Shown: in pieces, positions 19,012 to 27,251 of the stretch | Position numbering within the stretch: the stretch's first letter is position 1 | How the letters are laid out: each line of letters starts with the position of its first letter | The notes under the pieces: model-generated | What the model was told of the DNA's origin: nothing | Databases searched by the model: none | The model's input: only the letters and a program-made list of their open reading frames with translations | NCBI RefSeq assembly: GCF_022095615.2 | Contig: NZ_CP155559.1 | Span: forward strand, 4,865,501 to 4,929,500 | DNA length: 64,000 nt | Reading direction: 5' to 3' | Source of the DNA: Bacillus thuringiensis | GTDB taxonomy: Bacteria > Bacillota > Bacilli > Bacillales > Bacillaceae_G | Translations under genes and position numbers: made by a program

Positions 19012-19854
19012 TTACTTCGTATACCATCCAAGACCTAATGCACCTTCACCCAAATGCGTACCAATTACAGCACCAAAATAACCTGTTCGGATTGTGACAT
19101 GAGGATATTTTGCTTCTAATTCTGCCTTCCATTCATTCGCTTCCTCTTCACGTTGTGCATGAATGATAACTGCTTCCATAGGTAAACCTTGACTTGCTTG
19201 CTCATCAAAAATTTCAACAATTCGTTTTAACGCTTTTTTACGTGTACGAATCTTTTCAAATGGAATAATGATTTTATCTCTAAAATATAAAACGGGCTTC
19301 ACTTGTAACAAACTACCAATGAAGGCTTGTGCACTATTTAATCGTCCGCCACGTTGTAAATGATGTAAATCATCCACTACAAAATAAGCGTCCATCGTTT
19401 GCTTCATTTCATCAAAACGGGCAACGATCTCTTTCGGATCTTTTCCTTCGCTTGCTAATTTTGCCCCTTCACGTACATAGAATCCTTGTACTTCACAACT
19501 AATTTCAGAGTCGTACGTATATACATCAATACCCTCTACCATTTGCCCGGCTGTCGTGGCCGTTTGATATGTACCACTAATTCCACTTGAAAGATGAATG
19601 CTAATAACCGCATCGTAATCCTTAGATAGTTCTTCAAATAACTCAACAAACTTTCCGATTGCTGGCTGAGAAGTTTTCGGAAGTTCTTCTTGCTCACGTA
19701 CTTTTACATAGAAATCATCTACTGAAATTTCAGCTTCTTCTTGATAAGATTCCGTTCCAAACACAACGTTTAATGGAATCATATATATATTGAGTTCATC
19801 ACGAATATGCTTCGGTATATATGCTGTACTATCAGTAACAATAGCTGTTTTCAT
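19012..19854 (-). CDS. DegV family fatty-acid-binding protein
   Basis: 280 residues, full-length DegV/EDD fold. Hallmarks are TDSTAYIP at residues 7-14, SSGISGTYQTA (about 90-100) lining the lipid site, and GRLNSAQAFIGSLLQVKPVL (about 170-190). Related FakB proteins present fatty acids to a kinase (FakA) for phospholipid synthesis; whether this paralogue does so is inferred from family. In B. subtilis a degV gene also lies near comF and yvyE. Confidence 0.9.
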   Translation of the reverse strand: MKTAIVTDSTAYIPKHIRDELNIYMIPLNVVFGTESYQEEAEISVDDFYVKVREQEELPKTSQPAIGKFVELFEELSKDYDAVISIHLSSGISGTYQTATTAGQMVEGIDVYTYDSEISCEVQGFYVREGAKLASEGKDPKEIVARFDEMKQTMDAYFVVDDLHHLQRGGRLNSAQAFIGSLLQVKPVLYFRDKIIIPFEKIRTRKKALKRIVEIFDEQASQGLPMEAVIIHAQREEEANEWKAELEAKYPHVTIRTGYFGAVIGTHLGEGALGLGWYTK

Positions 19855-20024
19855 TTGCGTACCTGCCTTATAAAAAAGTTTTTATTCCCTAAGTTTACAC
19901 GAAAACTAAAAATGGTGCATCCATACATGAAAATGCCGATTTGGAATTATACTCACCATCTCGACAAATTACAACAAAAAGGGGAAATACTCACCAAAAA
20001 TTTCAACTTATTTATAAAAAATGT

Positions 20025-20053
20025 TTGAATATAAAAACGCTCGCTTTTAAAAT
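20025..20053 (+). promoter_or_regulatory. Sigma-A promoter for yvyE
   Basis: TTGAAT and TAAAAT separated by 17 bp, 41 bp before the yvyE start codon. Confidence 0.55.
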
Positions 20054-20093
20054 GTAAAGTACTAGTCATTTTGGTAGATAGGGGCGTATACGA

Positions 20094-20729
20094 GTGTTAT
20101 TACAATATTTAACAATCAAAGACTACGGTGAGCATGAAATTGTCATTCAAAAATCAAGATTTATTTGTTATGTTAGCAGAGCTACAACCGAAGAAGAAGC
20201 TCAAGAGTTTATACAAAAAATAAAAAAACAAAATTGGAATGCCACACATAATTGTTCTGCGTATTTGATTGGCGAACAAGATCAAATCCAAAAAGCAAAT
20301 GATGATGGAGAACCTAGCGGTACAGCTGGCGTACCTATGTTAGAGGTACTAAAAAAACGCGGTTTAAAAGATACCGTCGTTGTCGTTACACGCTATTTTG
20401 GTGGCATTAAACTTGGCGCAGGTGGATTAATTCGCGCATATGGAAAATGTACAAGTGAGGGTATTAATCATGTTGGTGTCGTTCAGCGAAAACTAATGCG
20501 TGTTATGCAGACCGAAATTGATTACACATTACTTGGCAAAATTGAAAATGAATTACGTAATTCGAAATATGCCATTAAAGATATACATTATCTCGAAAAT
20601 GTCACATTTGATACGTATGTAGAAGAAGACGGAAAACAAGCATTCACAGATTGGATGATTGAGTTAACAAATGGGAAATGTACAATTACAGAAGGAGATA
20701 TGTTGTACTTAGAACAAGATGTTATCTAA
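20094..20729 (+). CDS. yvyE: YvyE/YigZ (IMPACT family) protein
   Basis: 211 residues, N-terminal UPF0029/IMPACT domain (KSRFICYVSRATTEEEAQEFI, then NCSAY and the signature DDGEPSGTAGVPMLEVL, then TRYFGGIKLGAGGLIRAYG) and a C-terminal DUF1949 domain. The family binds nucleic acid or ribosomes; its biochemical job is not settled. It starts with GTG at 20094 after GGGG. It lies just upstream of tagU, as in B. subtilis, with a 74-bp gap. Confidence 0.9.
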   Translation: MLLQYLTIKDYGEHEIVIQKSRFICYVSRATTEEEAQEFIQKIKKQNWNATHNCSAYLIGEQDQIQKANDDGEPSGTAGVPMLEVLKKRGLKDTVVVVTRYFGGIKLGAGGLIRAYGKCTSEGINHVGVVQRKLMRVMQTEIDYTLLGKIENELRNSKYAIKDIHYLENVTFDTYVEEDGKQAFTDWMIELTNGKCTITEGDMLYLEQDVI

Positions 20730-20803
20730 GAATAGCTATATTATCACCTTTAAAGATTAATGTAGTGAATTACTTTCCTACAAATGAACTAAGGAGATTA
20801 TAT

Positions 20804-21937
20804 ATGGAAGAACGTTATTATCATCTCCAAAATAGCAGAATAAAAAAGAAACGAAGAAGAAAGTTTTTCTACTTCCTTATTTTCGTATTTTTATTTGGTG
20901 GTGTAGGACTTTATATATTAAATTCCTACTCTTCTCTCATGGGGATGTATAGTGGTTTTACTCGTCAAAAATCGGACTTGAGAACCGAAGATGTAGAAAT
21001 TACAAAGGAGCCTTTTACACTCCTCATTATGGGTATAGAAGATTATGCAACGGACGGTCAAAACGGTCGTACAGATTCATTAATGTTTGCGACCGTCAAT
21101 CCGAAAACTAAAAAGATTTCGCTTATGAGTATCCCTCGTGATAGTCGCGTTCCAATTGTTGGTAAGAACAAAGAGGACAAAATTAACGCTGCGCACGCTT
21201 ACGGCGGAGAAGAAATGGCAATCAAAACGGTCGAAGGTTTTCTAAAAGTTCCTGTAGACCATTATATTAAAATTGATTTCCAAGGCTTTAAAGGTATTGT
21301 TGATGCTGTTGGCGGTGTTACTGTTGATGTCCCATTCGATTTTTGGGAGCGTTCGGACGTGGATTACTACAAAAAAATCAAATTTAAGCAAGGACAACAA
21401 GACTTAAATGGGGAAGAAGCACTCGCATACGTACGTATGCGAAAGCAGGATCCAAACGGCGATTATGGTCGGGCTGCTAGACAAAGACAATTACTAGCCG
21501 CTGTTGCTCAAAAACTAAATTCAGCCTCTACCGTATTTAAAATTAAAGATTTAACAGCAGTCGTTGGAAAATATATAAAAACTGACATTCCTATTTCTGA
21601 CGGACTTGCACTTTACAATAAACTATCTGGGTTTGATCCTTCTACAATACAAACGCTCAAACTTGAAGGAGAAGACAAAAAAATAGGTGGTATTTATTAC
21701 TTCCTTCCAGATCCAATCGGTGTAGAGACAGTACGTAACGAAATTAAAAAAGAATTAGGAGAAACGGCAAACACTCAAGAAAATCCAACTAAAAAAACCG
21801 AATCAAATCCTTCTTCCAATTCTAACTCTGACGAAAAAGCAAAGAAAGAAACGAATCAGAATCAGAACAAAACACCAACTGAGCCACCTCCTTCTACGAA
21901 TGCTCATGCAGAGTGGATTATGAGAAATCAGCAATAA
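20804..21937 (+). CDS. tagU: LytR-CpsA-Psr wall polymer ligase (TagU/LytR)
   Basis: 377 residues from ATG 20804 (AAGGAG upstream). Short cytoplasmic Lys/Arg-rich start, one membrane helix (about 22-42), and an extracellular LCP domain (about 75-225: LLIMGIEDYATDGQNGRTDSLM, SIPRDSRV, YVRMRKQDPNGDYGRAARQRQLL) whose Arg/Asp residues bind polyprenyl pyrophosphate. A disordered Asn/Lys/Pro tail ends the protein. It attaches lipid-linked glycopolymers to peptidoglycan. MnaA and TagO, which make the precursors, are encoded within 5 kb. Confidence 0.92.
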   Translation: MEERYYHLQNSRIKKKRRRKFFYFLIFVFLFGGVGLYILNSYSSLMGMYSGFTRQKSDLRTEDVEITKEPFTLLIMGIEDYATDGQNGRTDSLMFATVNPKTKKISLMSIPRDSRVPIVGKNKEDKINAAHAYGGEEMAIKTVEGFLKVPVDHYIKIDFQGFKGIVDAVGGVTVDVPFDFWERSDVDYYKKIKFKQGQQDLNGEEALAYVRMRKQDPNGDYGRAARQRQLLAAVAQKLNSASTVFKIKDLTAVVGKYIKTDIPISDGLALYNKLSGFDPSTIQTLKLEGEDKKIGGIYYFLPDPIGVETVRNEIKKELGETANTQENPTKKTESNPSSNSNSDEKAKKETNQNQNKTPTEPPPSTNAHAEWIMRNQQ

Positions 21938-21939
21938 CA

Positions 21940-21974
21940 AAAAGAGCCAAATCACATATGATTTGGCTCTTTTT
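21940..21974. terminator. Bidirectional terminator tagU/mnaA
   Basis: 15-bp stem AAAAGAGCCAAATCA/TGATTTGGCTCTTTT with a 4-nt loop between two convergent genes, with T runs on either strand. Confidence 0.92.
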
Positions 21975-21977
21975 TAT

Positions 21978-23093
21978 TTACTTATTAAAGTGTTGTAAAA
22001 TTGCTTCTACAATACGCTCTGATGCACGGCCATCACCGTAAGGATTAGATGCTTTTGACATCTTATCATGAGCTTCTTTATTTGATAACAACTCATCCGC
22101 AAGACCAAAGATTGTCTCTTCGTCTGTTCCTGCTAATTTCAATGTACCTGCTTCAATACCTTCTGGGCGCTCTGTTGTATCACGAAGAACAAGAACCGGT
22201 ACACCTAGTGACGGCGCTTCCTCTTGTACACCACCAGAATCAGTTAACATTAAGTATGAACGAGCTGCAACATTGTGGAAATCAATTACATCTAGCGGCT
22301 CAATTAAATGAATGCGGCTATGATCGCCTAAAATATCATTCGCTGTTTCACGAACAACAGGGTTCATATGAACAGGATACACAACTTGTACGTCCTCATG
22401 CTTATCAACAAGACGTTTAATTGCTCGGAACATATTACGCATTGGCTCTCCTAAGTTTTCACGACGGTGAGCTGTCATAAGTACAAGACGATCATTTCCA
22501 AGTTTCTCTAGTACAGGATGACTATATGTTTCTTTTACAGTCGTTTTTAGTGCGTCAATCGCTGTATTTCCTGTTATGAAAATGCGTGACTCATCTTTAT
22601 TTTCTTTTTGTAAGTTCGTTGCTGATTTTGCTGTAGGCGAGAAATGAAGATCTGCCATTACGCCTGTTAATTGGCGATTCATCTCTTCTGGGTATGGAGA
22701 ATATTTATCCCATGTACGAAGTCCTGCTTCGACATGACCTACTGGAATTTGATTATAGAAAGCAGCTAAACTTGCAATAAATGTTGTCGTTGTATCACCA
22801 TGTACAAGTACAATATCCGGCTTTGCTTCTTTCATTACTTTATCCAAACCTTCTAAACCACGCGTTGTAATATCAATTAAAGTTTGGCGATCTTTCATAA
22901 TATTCAAATCGAAATCTGGTGTAATTCCAAAGATACTTAATACTTGGTCTAACATTTGACGATGTTGCGCTGTTACAGTCACAATTGATTCAATTTTGTC
23001 TGTATGCTTCTGCAACTCTAACACAAGAGGTGCCATTTTAATTGCTTCTGGACGTGTCCCGAAAATTGTCATTACTTTTAAACGTTCAGTCAT
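21978..23093 (-). CDS. mnaA: UDP-N-acetylglucosamine 2-epimerase
   Basis: 371 residues, full-length non-hydrolysing epimerase with GT-B fold: N-terminal MTIFGTRPEAIKMAPLV, VHGDTTTTF, GHVEAGLRT, ITGNTAID, TAHRREN and LTDSGGVQEEAPSLGVPVLVLRDTTERPEG. It interconverts UDP-GlcNAc and UDP-ManNAc; UDP-ManNAc feeds wall teichoic acid linkage units or ManNAc-containing secondary cell-wall polysaccharide of the B. cereus group. GAGG precedes the ATG. Single-gene transcript facing tagU. Confidence 0.94.
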   Translation of the reverse strand: MTERLKVMTIFGTRPEAIKMAPLVLELQKHTDKIESIVTVTAQHRQMLDQVLSIFGITPDFDLNIMKDRQTLIDITTRGLEGLDKVMKEAKPDIVLVHGDTTTTFIASLAAFYNQIPVGHVEAGLRTWDKYSPYPEEMNRQLTGVMADLHFSPTAKSATNLQKENKDESRIFITGNTAIDALKTTVKETYSHPVLEKLGNDRLVLMTAHRRENLGEPMRNMFRAIKRLVDKHEDVQVVYPVHMNPVVRETANDILGDHSRIHLIEPLDVIDFHNVAARSYLMLTDSGGVQEEAPSLGVPVLVLRDTTERPEGIEAGTLKLAGTDEETIFGLADELLSNKEAHDKMSKASNPYGDGRASERIVEAILQHFNK

Positions 23094-23167
23094 TTCATTG
23101 CCTCTTTTCTTTCACTAGTTACAAATTCTATTATGACATATAAGAATATTCATGAATACATGCCTTT

Positions 23168-24493
23168 TTAACGAATAACGGAAAATTCCCTCTTACAAAT
23201 ACTTTCTCTTCCAACAGAATAATAATCTATCCCTTGCTTCTTGACATCCTCAATAGTATAACAATTTCTTCCATCGAATAAAATAGGCTCTCTCATAAGT
23301 TGTGCGTACTTTTCTAACGGATAAGTTCGAATAGATTCCCATTCTGTCATGATAAAAGCCGCACTCGCTCCTCTAATCGATTCATCTATACATTCGCTAT
23401 ATTGTATAGTCTCTCCAAAGATATTTTTCATATTTTGAATTGCCTTCGGGTCATATAGAACTACATCCGCACCTATATGAATTAATTCTTGTATCATAAT
23501 AAGAGACGGTGCGTCTCTTATATCATCAGTATTCGGTTTAAATGCCGCTCCCAGCACCGCAATCCGCTTCTTGTTCATATTTAATACTTTCTTCGCTTTC
23601 TCAATCAATAACAACTGTTGTTTATTATTCACTTCAATGACTGCTTTTAACAAGCGAAAATCATGCGCCACATTCCCTGCAATTTGCACAAGGGCTTTCG
23701 TATCTTTTGGAAAACACGATCCTCCATAACCAATGCCCGCATTTAAAAAAGACGCCCCGATTCTCTTATCCATTCCCATCCCTTGTGCAACGTCTAATAC
23801 ATTGGCTCCTACCTTCTCACATATATTTGAAATTTCATTGATAAAACTAATTTTTGTCGCTAAAAAAGCATTCGATGCATATTTAATCATCTCTGCACTT
23901 TTTATATCTGTAACATACGTTTTTAAGCGTAATTCACTATACAAATTTCCTACTTTTCGTGCCGCTTCCTCATTATCTGCTCCAATTACAATACGATCTC
24001 CCTGAAAAAAATCGTAAATCCCTGAACCTTCCCGTAAAAACTCTGGATTCGATACGATATGTAATTCATATCTATTTTGTAATTTCTTCTCAATCCATCC
24101 CCTCATAACATCATTTGTACCTACAGGAACCGTACTTTTCGTAACGACAATAATATCGTTCGTCGCATATGTCCCGATATCGTCACAAGCACTTCGAATA
24201 TATGTTAAATCCGCTGTCCCATCTAATAAAGATGGCGTTCCAACTGCAATAAATATAAATTCTGCATCGTAAAATGCTTTTACTCTACTTGTTGTAAAAG
24301 TTAAACGATCATTCTCATATGCATCATTTATTAATTCATATAAACCCGCTTCATAAATAGGTAGATCCCCTTGCTTTATCCGTTCAATTTTCTCATTATT
24401 TATATCAAAACATGTGACTGAATGGCCTAACATTGCCAGCCCTACTCCTGTAATCAATCCAACGTATCCGGTACCTATTATCGTAATTTTCAT
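23168..24493 (-). CDS. ugd: UDP-glucose 6-dehydrogenase
   Basis: 441 residues. Rossmann start MKITIIGTGYVGLITG, catalytic Cys in GGSCFPKDTKAL (about residue 258), and C-terminal UDP-binding region AFKPNTDDIRDAPS. It oxidises UDP-glucose to UDP-glucuronate with NAD. The start is ambiguous: this ATG fits the family N-terminus, but its AAAGGA lies too close, while an in-frame ATG 15 codons upstream (24538) has GGGAG at a good distance. No other teichuronic-acid genes are adjacent, so the polymer it serves is unknown. Confidence 0.92.
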   Translation of the reverse strand: MKITIIGTGYVGLITGVGLAMLGHSVTCFDINNEKIERIKQGDLPIYEAGLYELINDAYENDRLTFTTSRVKAFYDAEFIFIAVGTPSLLDGTADLTYIRSACDDIGTYATNDIIVVTKSTVPVGTNDVMRGWIEKKLQNRYELHIVSNPEFLREGSGIYDFFQGDRIVIGADNEEAARKVGNLYSELRLKTYVTDIKSAEMIKYASNAFLATKISFINEISNICEKVGANVLDVAQGMGMDKRIGASFLNAGIGYGGSCFPKDTKALVQIAGNVAHDFRLLKAVIEVNNKQQLLLIEKAKKVLNMNKKRIAVLGAAFKPNTDDIRDAPSLIMIQELIHIGADVVLYDPKAIQNMKNIFGETIQYSECIDESIRGASAAFIMTEWESIRTYPLEKYAQLMREPILFDGRNCYTIEDVKKQGIDYYSVGRESICKREFSVIR

Positions 24494-24669
24494 TTCCTTT
24501 TCGCACAGGAATATACAATAGAAAATATACGAATACATAGAATTCTCCCTGTGCTTCCCCCTCTCACATTAAAAATGAGAAAACTCTTTTACTTCTTTAT
24601 TATATGAATTACTTTTTCCATTCTTTTTTAAGTTTTTGTAAAATTACATGCAAGAATATAAAATGAAAC

Positions 24670-24830
24670 TTTATTCAGTGAGGGGCATCCATCCTCCACT
24701 AATTATTAATTAAACCAATCGAGATTTTACAGGAACTAAGGTTCCCACATAACTTCTTTTCTCCAACTGAATTTTGAGGTGGAAACCTTACTGCCCGTTC
24801 CTACGGATAAATTCCCACATTTTAACACGG
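24670..24830 (-). repeat. Structured ~150-bp element, probably bcr1-like
   Basis: Between ugd and tagO. One end forms a hairpin (24677-24700, AGTGAGG...CCTCCACT); the middle forms a long stem in which AGGAAC-TAAGGTT-CCCAC (24731-24748) pairs with GTGG-AAACCTTA...GTTCCT (24779-24802). It is flanked on the left by TTTAT. Size, structure and TTTAT flank agree with what I recall of bcr1, a repeated non-autonomous element of the B. cereus group; I see no second copy in the window. Confidence 0.55.
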
Positions 24831-25128
24831 AACTTACTCATTTCTACGTGTAACACTTATAATACTGAAATAAAAGTATTCACTATCGAAGAAAAAGAGA
24901 AAATGTCATATTCCAAAGTCCAATACGATTAACCTTCTCAAATGATTCAACATTCTGTATACAATTGTCATATATTCTATCTGCTTCCATTTACCGTAAA
25001 CAGAAAAAAAGATTGAATTCTAATCTTTTTGTGATACCATATGTTATGAGCCTGTAAATAAACATCATAATTTTCAGATAAATACATTTTTAAAAAATTA
25101 CGTTAGACTATAAAAGGGTGGGGTATTA
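24831..25128. other. Intergenic region upstream of tagO
   Basis: About 300 bp of AT-rich sequence between the structured element and tagO, without a protein gene. A short AAAAAGATT...AATCTTTTT inverted repeat lies at 25010-25031. No promoter stands out clearly; TATAAA at about 25112 is too close to the gene to be confident. Confidence 0.4.
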
Positions 25129-26202
25129 ATGGACTCACAAGTGATTTATGCCATTTTGGCATCTTTCATCACTGTACTCGTCGTTACTCCTTTAGTTATT
25201 AAGTTAGCTTTTAAAATAGGAGCAACAGATAAGCCAAACGCGCGTAAAGTACACCAAAAGATCATGCCTCGTCTTGGCGGATTAGCGATATTTATTGGTG
25301 TAGCTGTAGGATTTGTTGTTGGCGGCTTATATGAACAAAGAATGTTATCGATAACGCTAGGTGCGATTATCATTGTAATCATCGGTATTTTAGATGATAT
25401 GTACGAGTTATCTGCGAAGGTAAAATTCGGTGGACAACTATTAGTTGCCATGATGATTGTAAAAAGTGGATTATTAGTGCAAGTATTATATATTCCAATC
25501 CTCGGGGATACTGAACTCGGATGGCTTGCTTATCCAATTACAGTATTTTGGATTGTAGGTATTACAAATGCAATCAACTTAATTGATGGCTTAGATGGGT
25601 TATCTGCTGGTATTTCATCTATCGTACTTGCAACGCTAGCATATATGGCCTTCACTAGCCCATGGGGCACTGGAGCTGCTATTATTTTACCACTAGCATT
25701 AATTACATTAGCAAGTACAATTGGATTTTTATTCTACAACTTCCATCCAGCAAAAATTTTCATGGGAGATACAGGCGCACTATTTTTAGGATACTGTATT
25801 TCTGTTATATCGTTACTTGGATTATACAAAAGCGTAACGTTATTCAGCTTTATCGTTCCAGTTATCATTTTAGGCGTACCCGTATTTGATACGACATTTG
25901 CAATTATCCGCCGTATCGTAAATAAAAAACCTATTTCAGCACCAGATAAATCGCATTTACATCACCGTTTACTTGCAATGGGCTTCTCTCATCGTAAAAC
26001 GGTACTAATTATATACGCATTCGGTATTTTCTTTAGTGTAAATGCAATCATTTTCTCTAGTGCGACATTATGGTTATCCATTATTCTTCTTTTCGTTTTA
26101 ATCTTCTTTACAGAAATCATTGCTGAAGTAATTGGGCTTGTACATGAACGTTACAAACCACTTATTTCCTTTTATAAAAAAGTGAAAAAACGCGAAGACT
26201 AA
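25129..26202 (+). CDS. tagO: Undecaprenyl-phosphate GlcNAc-1-phosphate transferase TagO
   Basis: 357 residues, about eleven membrane helices, PNPT family (MraY/WecA). Catalytic elements: GILDDMYELSAK (Asp-Asp), NLIDGLDGLSAG (Asn/Asp) and FHPAKIFMGDTGALFLG, with the histidine-rich cytoplasmic loop SHLHHRLL. It starts lipid-linked glycopolymer synthesis by moving GlcNAc-1-P to undecaprenyl phosphate. GGGTGGGG precedes the ATG. In the B. cereus group this step primes secondary cell-wall polysaccharide; in B. subtilis, wall teichoic acid. Confidence 0.94.
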   Translation: MDSQVIYAILASFITVLVVTPLVIKLAFKIGATDKPNARKVHQKIMPRLGGLAIFIGVAVGFVVGGLYEQRMLSITLGAIIIVIIGILDDMYELSAKVKFGGQLLVAMMIVKSGLLVQVLYIPILGDTELGWLAYPITVFWIVGITNAINLIDGLDGLSAGISSIVLATLAYMAFTSPWGTGAAIILPLALITLASTIGFLFYNFHPAKIFMGDTGALFLGYCISVISLLGLYKSVTLFSFIVPVIILGVPVFDTTFAIIRRIVNKKPISAPDKSHLHHRLLAMGFSHRKTVLIIYAFGIFFSVNAIIFSSATLWLSIILLFVLIFFTEIIAEVIGLVHERYKPLISFYKKVKKRED

Positions 26203-26236
26203 TTGTAGTATAGCCTTTACAATTATGAAATATTCA

Positions 26237-26274
26237 AATAGCATCCTCTTTCTTATAAGAGGATGCTATTTTTT
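26237..26274 (+). terminator. tagO terminator
   Basis: 14-bp stem AATAGCATCCTCTT/AAGAGGATGCTATT, loop of 6 nt, followed by TTTTT. Confidence 0.92.
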
Positions 26275-26409
26275 ATTTTTTACTCCTCATTTCATATTTC
26301 CAAAATATAGTTTGTTTGAGAGTCCCACTATTGGAGAAAGATATACATAATAAGAAAAGGATTATATTTTCTTTTTTACATCTTGATTGTCAAACTGAGG
26401 GTGAATGTT

Positions 26410-27147
26410 ATGATCAAGCGAGTATTTCAATACATTATTTTATTTTTAACGATTACTATGTACGCGTCATCTCATGCAGGAGCGACTACAATGATCCCTG
26501 CTGAACATCATCCAAATACTGAAACTACCTCTCCTATCCAAAAAATCGCGTACTTAACATTTGATGACGGACCAAACAAATATACTACGCAAATTTTAAA
26601 CATCTTAAAAGAAAAGAACGGAAAAGCAACTTTCTTTGTTATTGGTGGAAAAGTGCCTCATTATAAAAAAACAATGCAACGATTAATTAAAGAGGGGCAT
26701 TATATCGGACTTCACAGTATGTCACACGATGTAAAACGCCTTTACACTGGTGATCCATCCACTTTAATTACAGAAATGGAACAAACACAAAATATTGTTC
26801 AGCAAGTTACAAAATTAAATACACATCTCGTTCGTGTCCCGTATGGTAGCATGCCTTACTTAAAAAAGAATTACCGTGATGCACTTGTATCCGCCCAGTA
26901 TAAAATGTGGGATTGGACAATCGATACATATGACTGGAAAAGCTATGACAATCCTTCTGCCATACTAGAAAGAGTACGTAATCAGAGCGATGAACAAGTC
27001 GAAGTGATTCTAATGCATGATTCGAGTGTAACCGTACAAATATTGCCCAAAGTAATTGATTACTTACAGTCACAAGGATACAAACTTCTTCCCTATAATC
27101 CATCTTCTCACCTCGAAGTGAACTTTTGGAAAGACACAAGATTGTAA
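26410..27147 (+). CDS. Secreted polysaccharide deacetylase (NodB domain)
   Basis: 245 residues from ATG 26410 (GAGGGTG upstream). Signal peptide (about 1-27, ending SHAGA), then a NodB carbohydrate-esterase-4 domain: TFDDGPN supplies the catalytic Asp pair, HSMSHD the metal-binding His-x3-His, RVPYGS motif 3, DWTIDTYDW motif 4 and LMHD motif 5. Likely removes acetyl groups from peptidoglycan or another wall glycan outside the cell; the B. cereus group has many paralogues, so the exact substrate cannot be given. Single gene with its own terminator. Confidence 0.9.
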   Translation: MIKRVFQYIILFLTITMYASSHAGATTMIPAEHHPNTETTSPIQKIAYLTFDDGPNKYTTQILNILKEKNGKATFFVIGGKVPHYKKTMQRLIKEGHYIGLHSMSHDVKRLYTGDPSTLITEMEQTQNIVQQVTKLNTHLVRVPYGSMPYLKKNYRDALVSAQYKMWDWTIDTYDWKSYDNPSAILERVRNQSDEQVEVILMHDSSVTVQILPKVIDYLQSQGYKLLPYNPSSHLEVNFWKDTRL

Positions 27148-27180
27148 CAGCTTTAGTGCCTATGTGCTAAAGCTGTTTTA
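27146..27180 (+). terminator. Deacetylase terminator
   Basis: 11-bp stem AACAGCTTTAG/CTAAAGCTGTT followed by TTTATTTTT; overlaps the stop codon of the deacetylase gene. Confidence 0.88.
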
Positions 27181-27251
27181 TTTTTCTCTTCCCACCCTTC
27201 CCATTTTTGTGTAAAATTTTAAATAGTGATGAAGTTTCGAGGTGAATAGAA

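Noticed and set aside
20678..20803. Longer tagU start overlapping yvyE
   Set aside because: The upstream part has no ribosome site, whereas ATG 20804 has AAGGAG and a normal LCP N-terminus.
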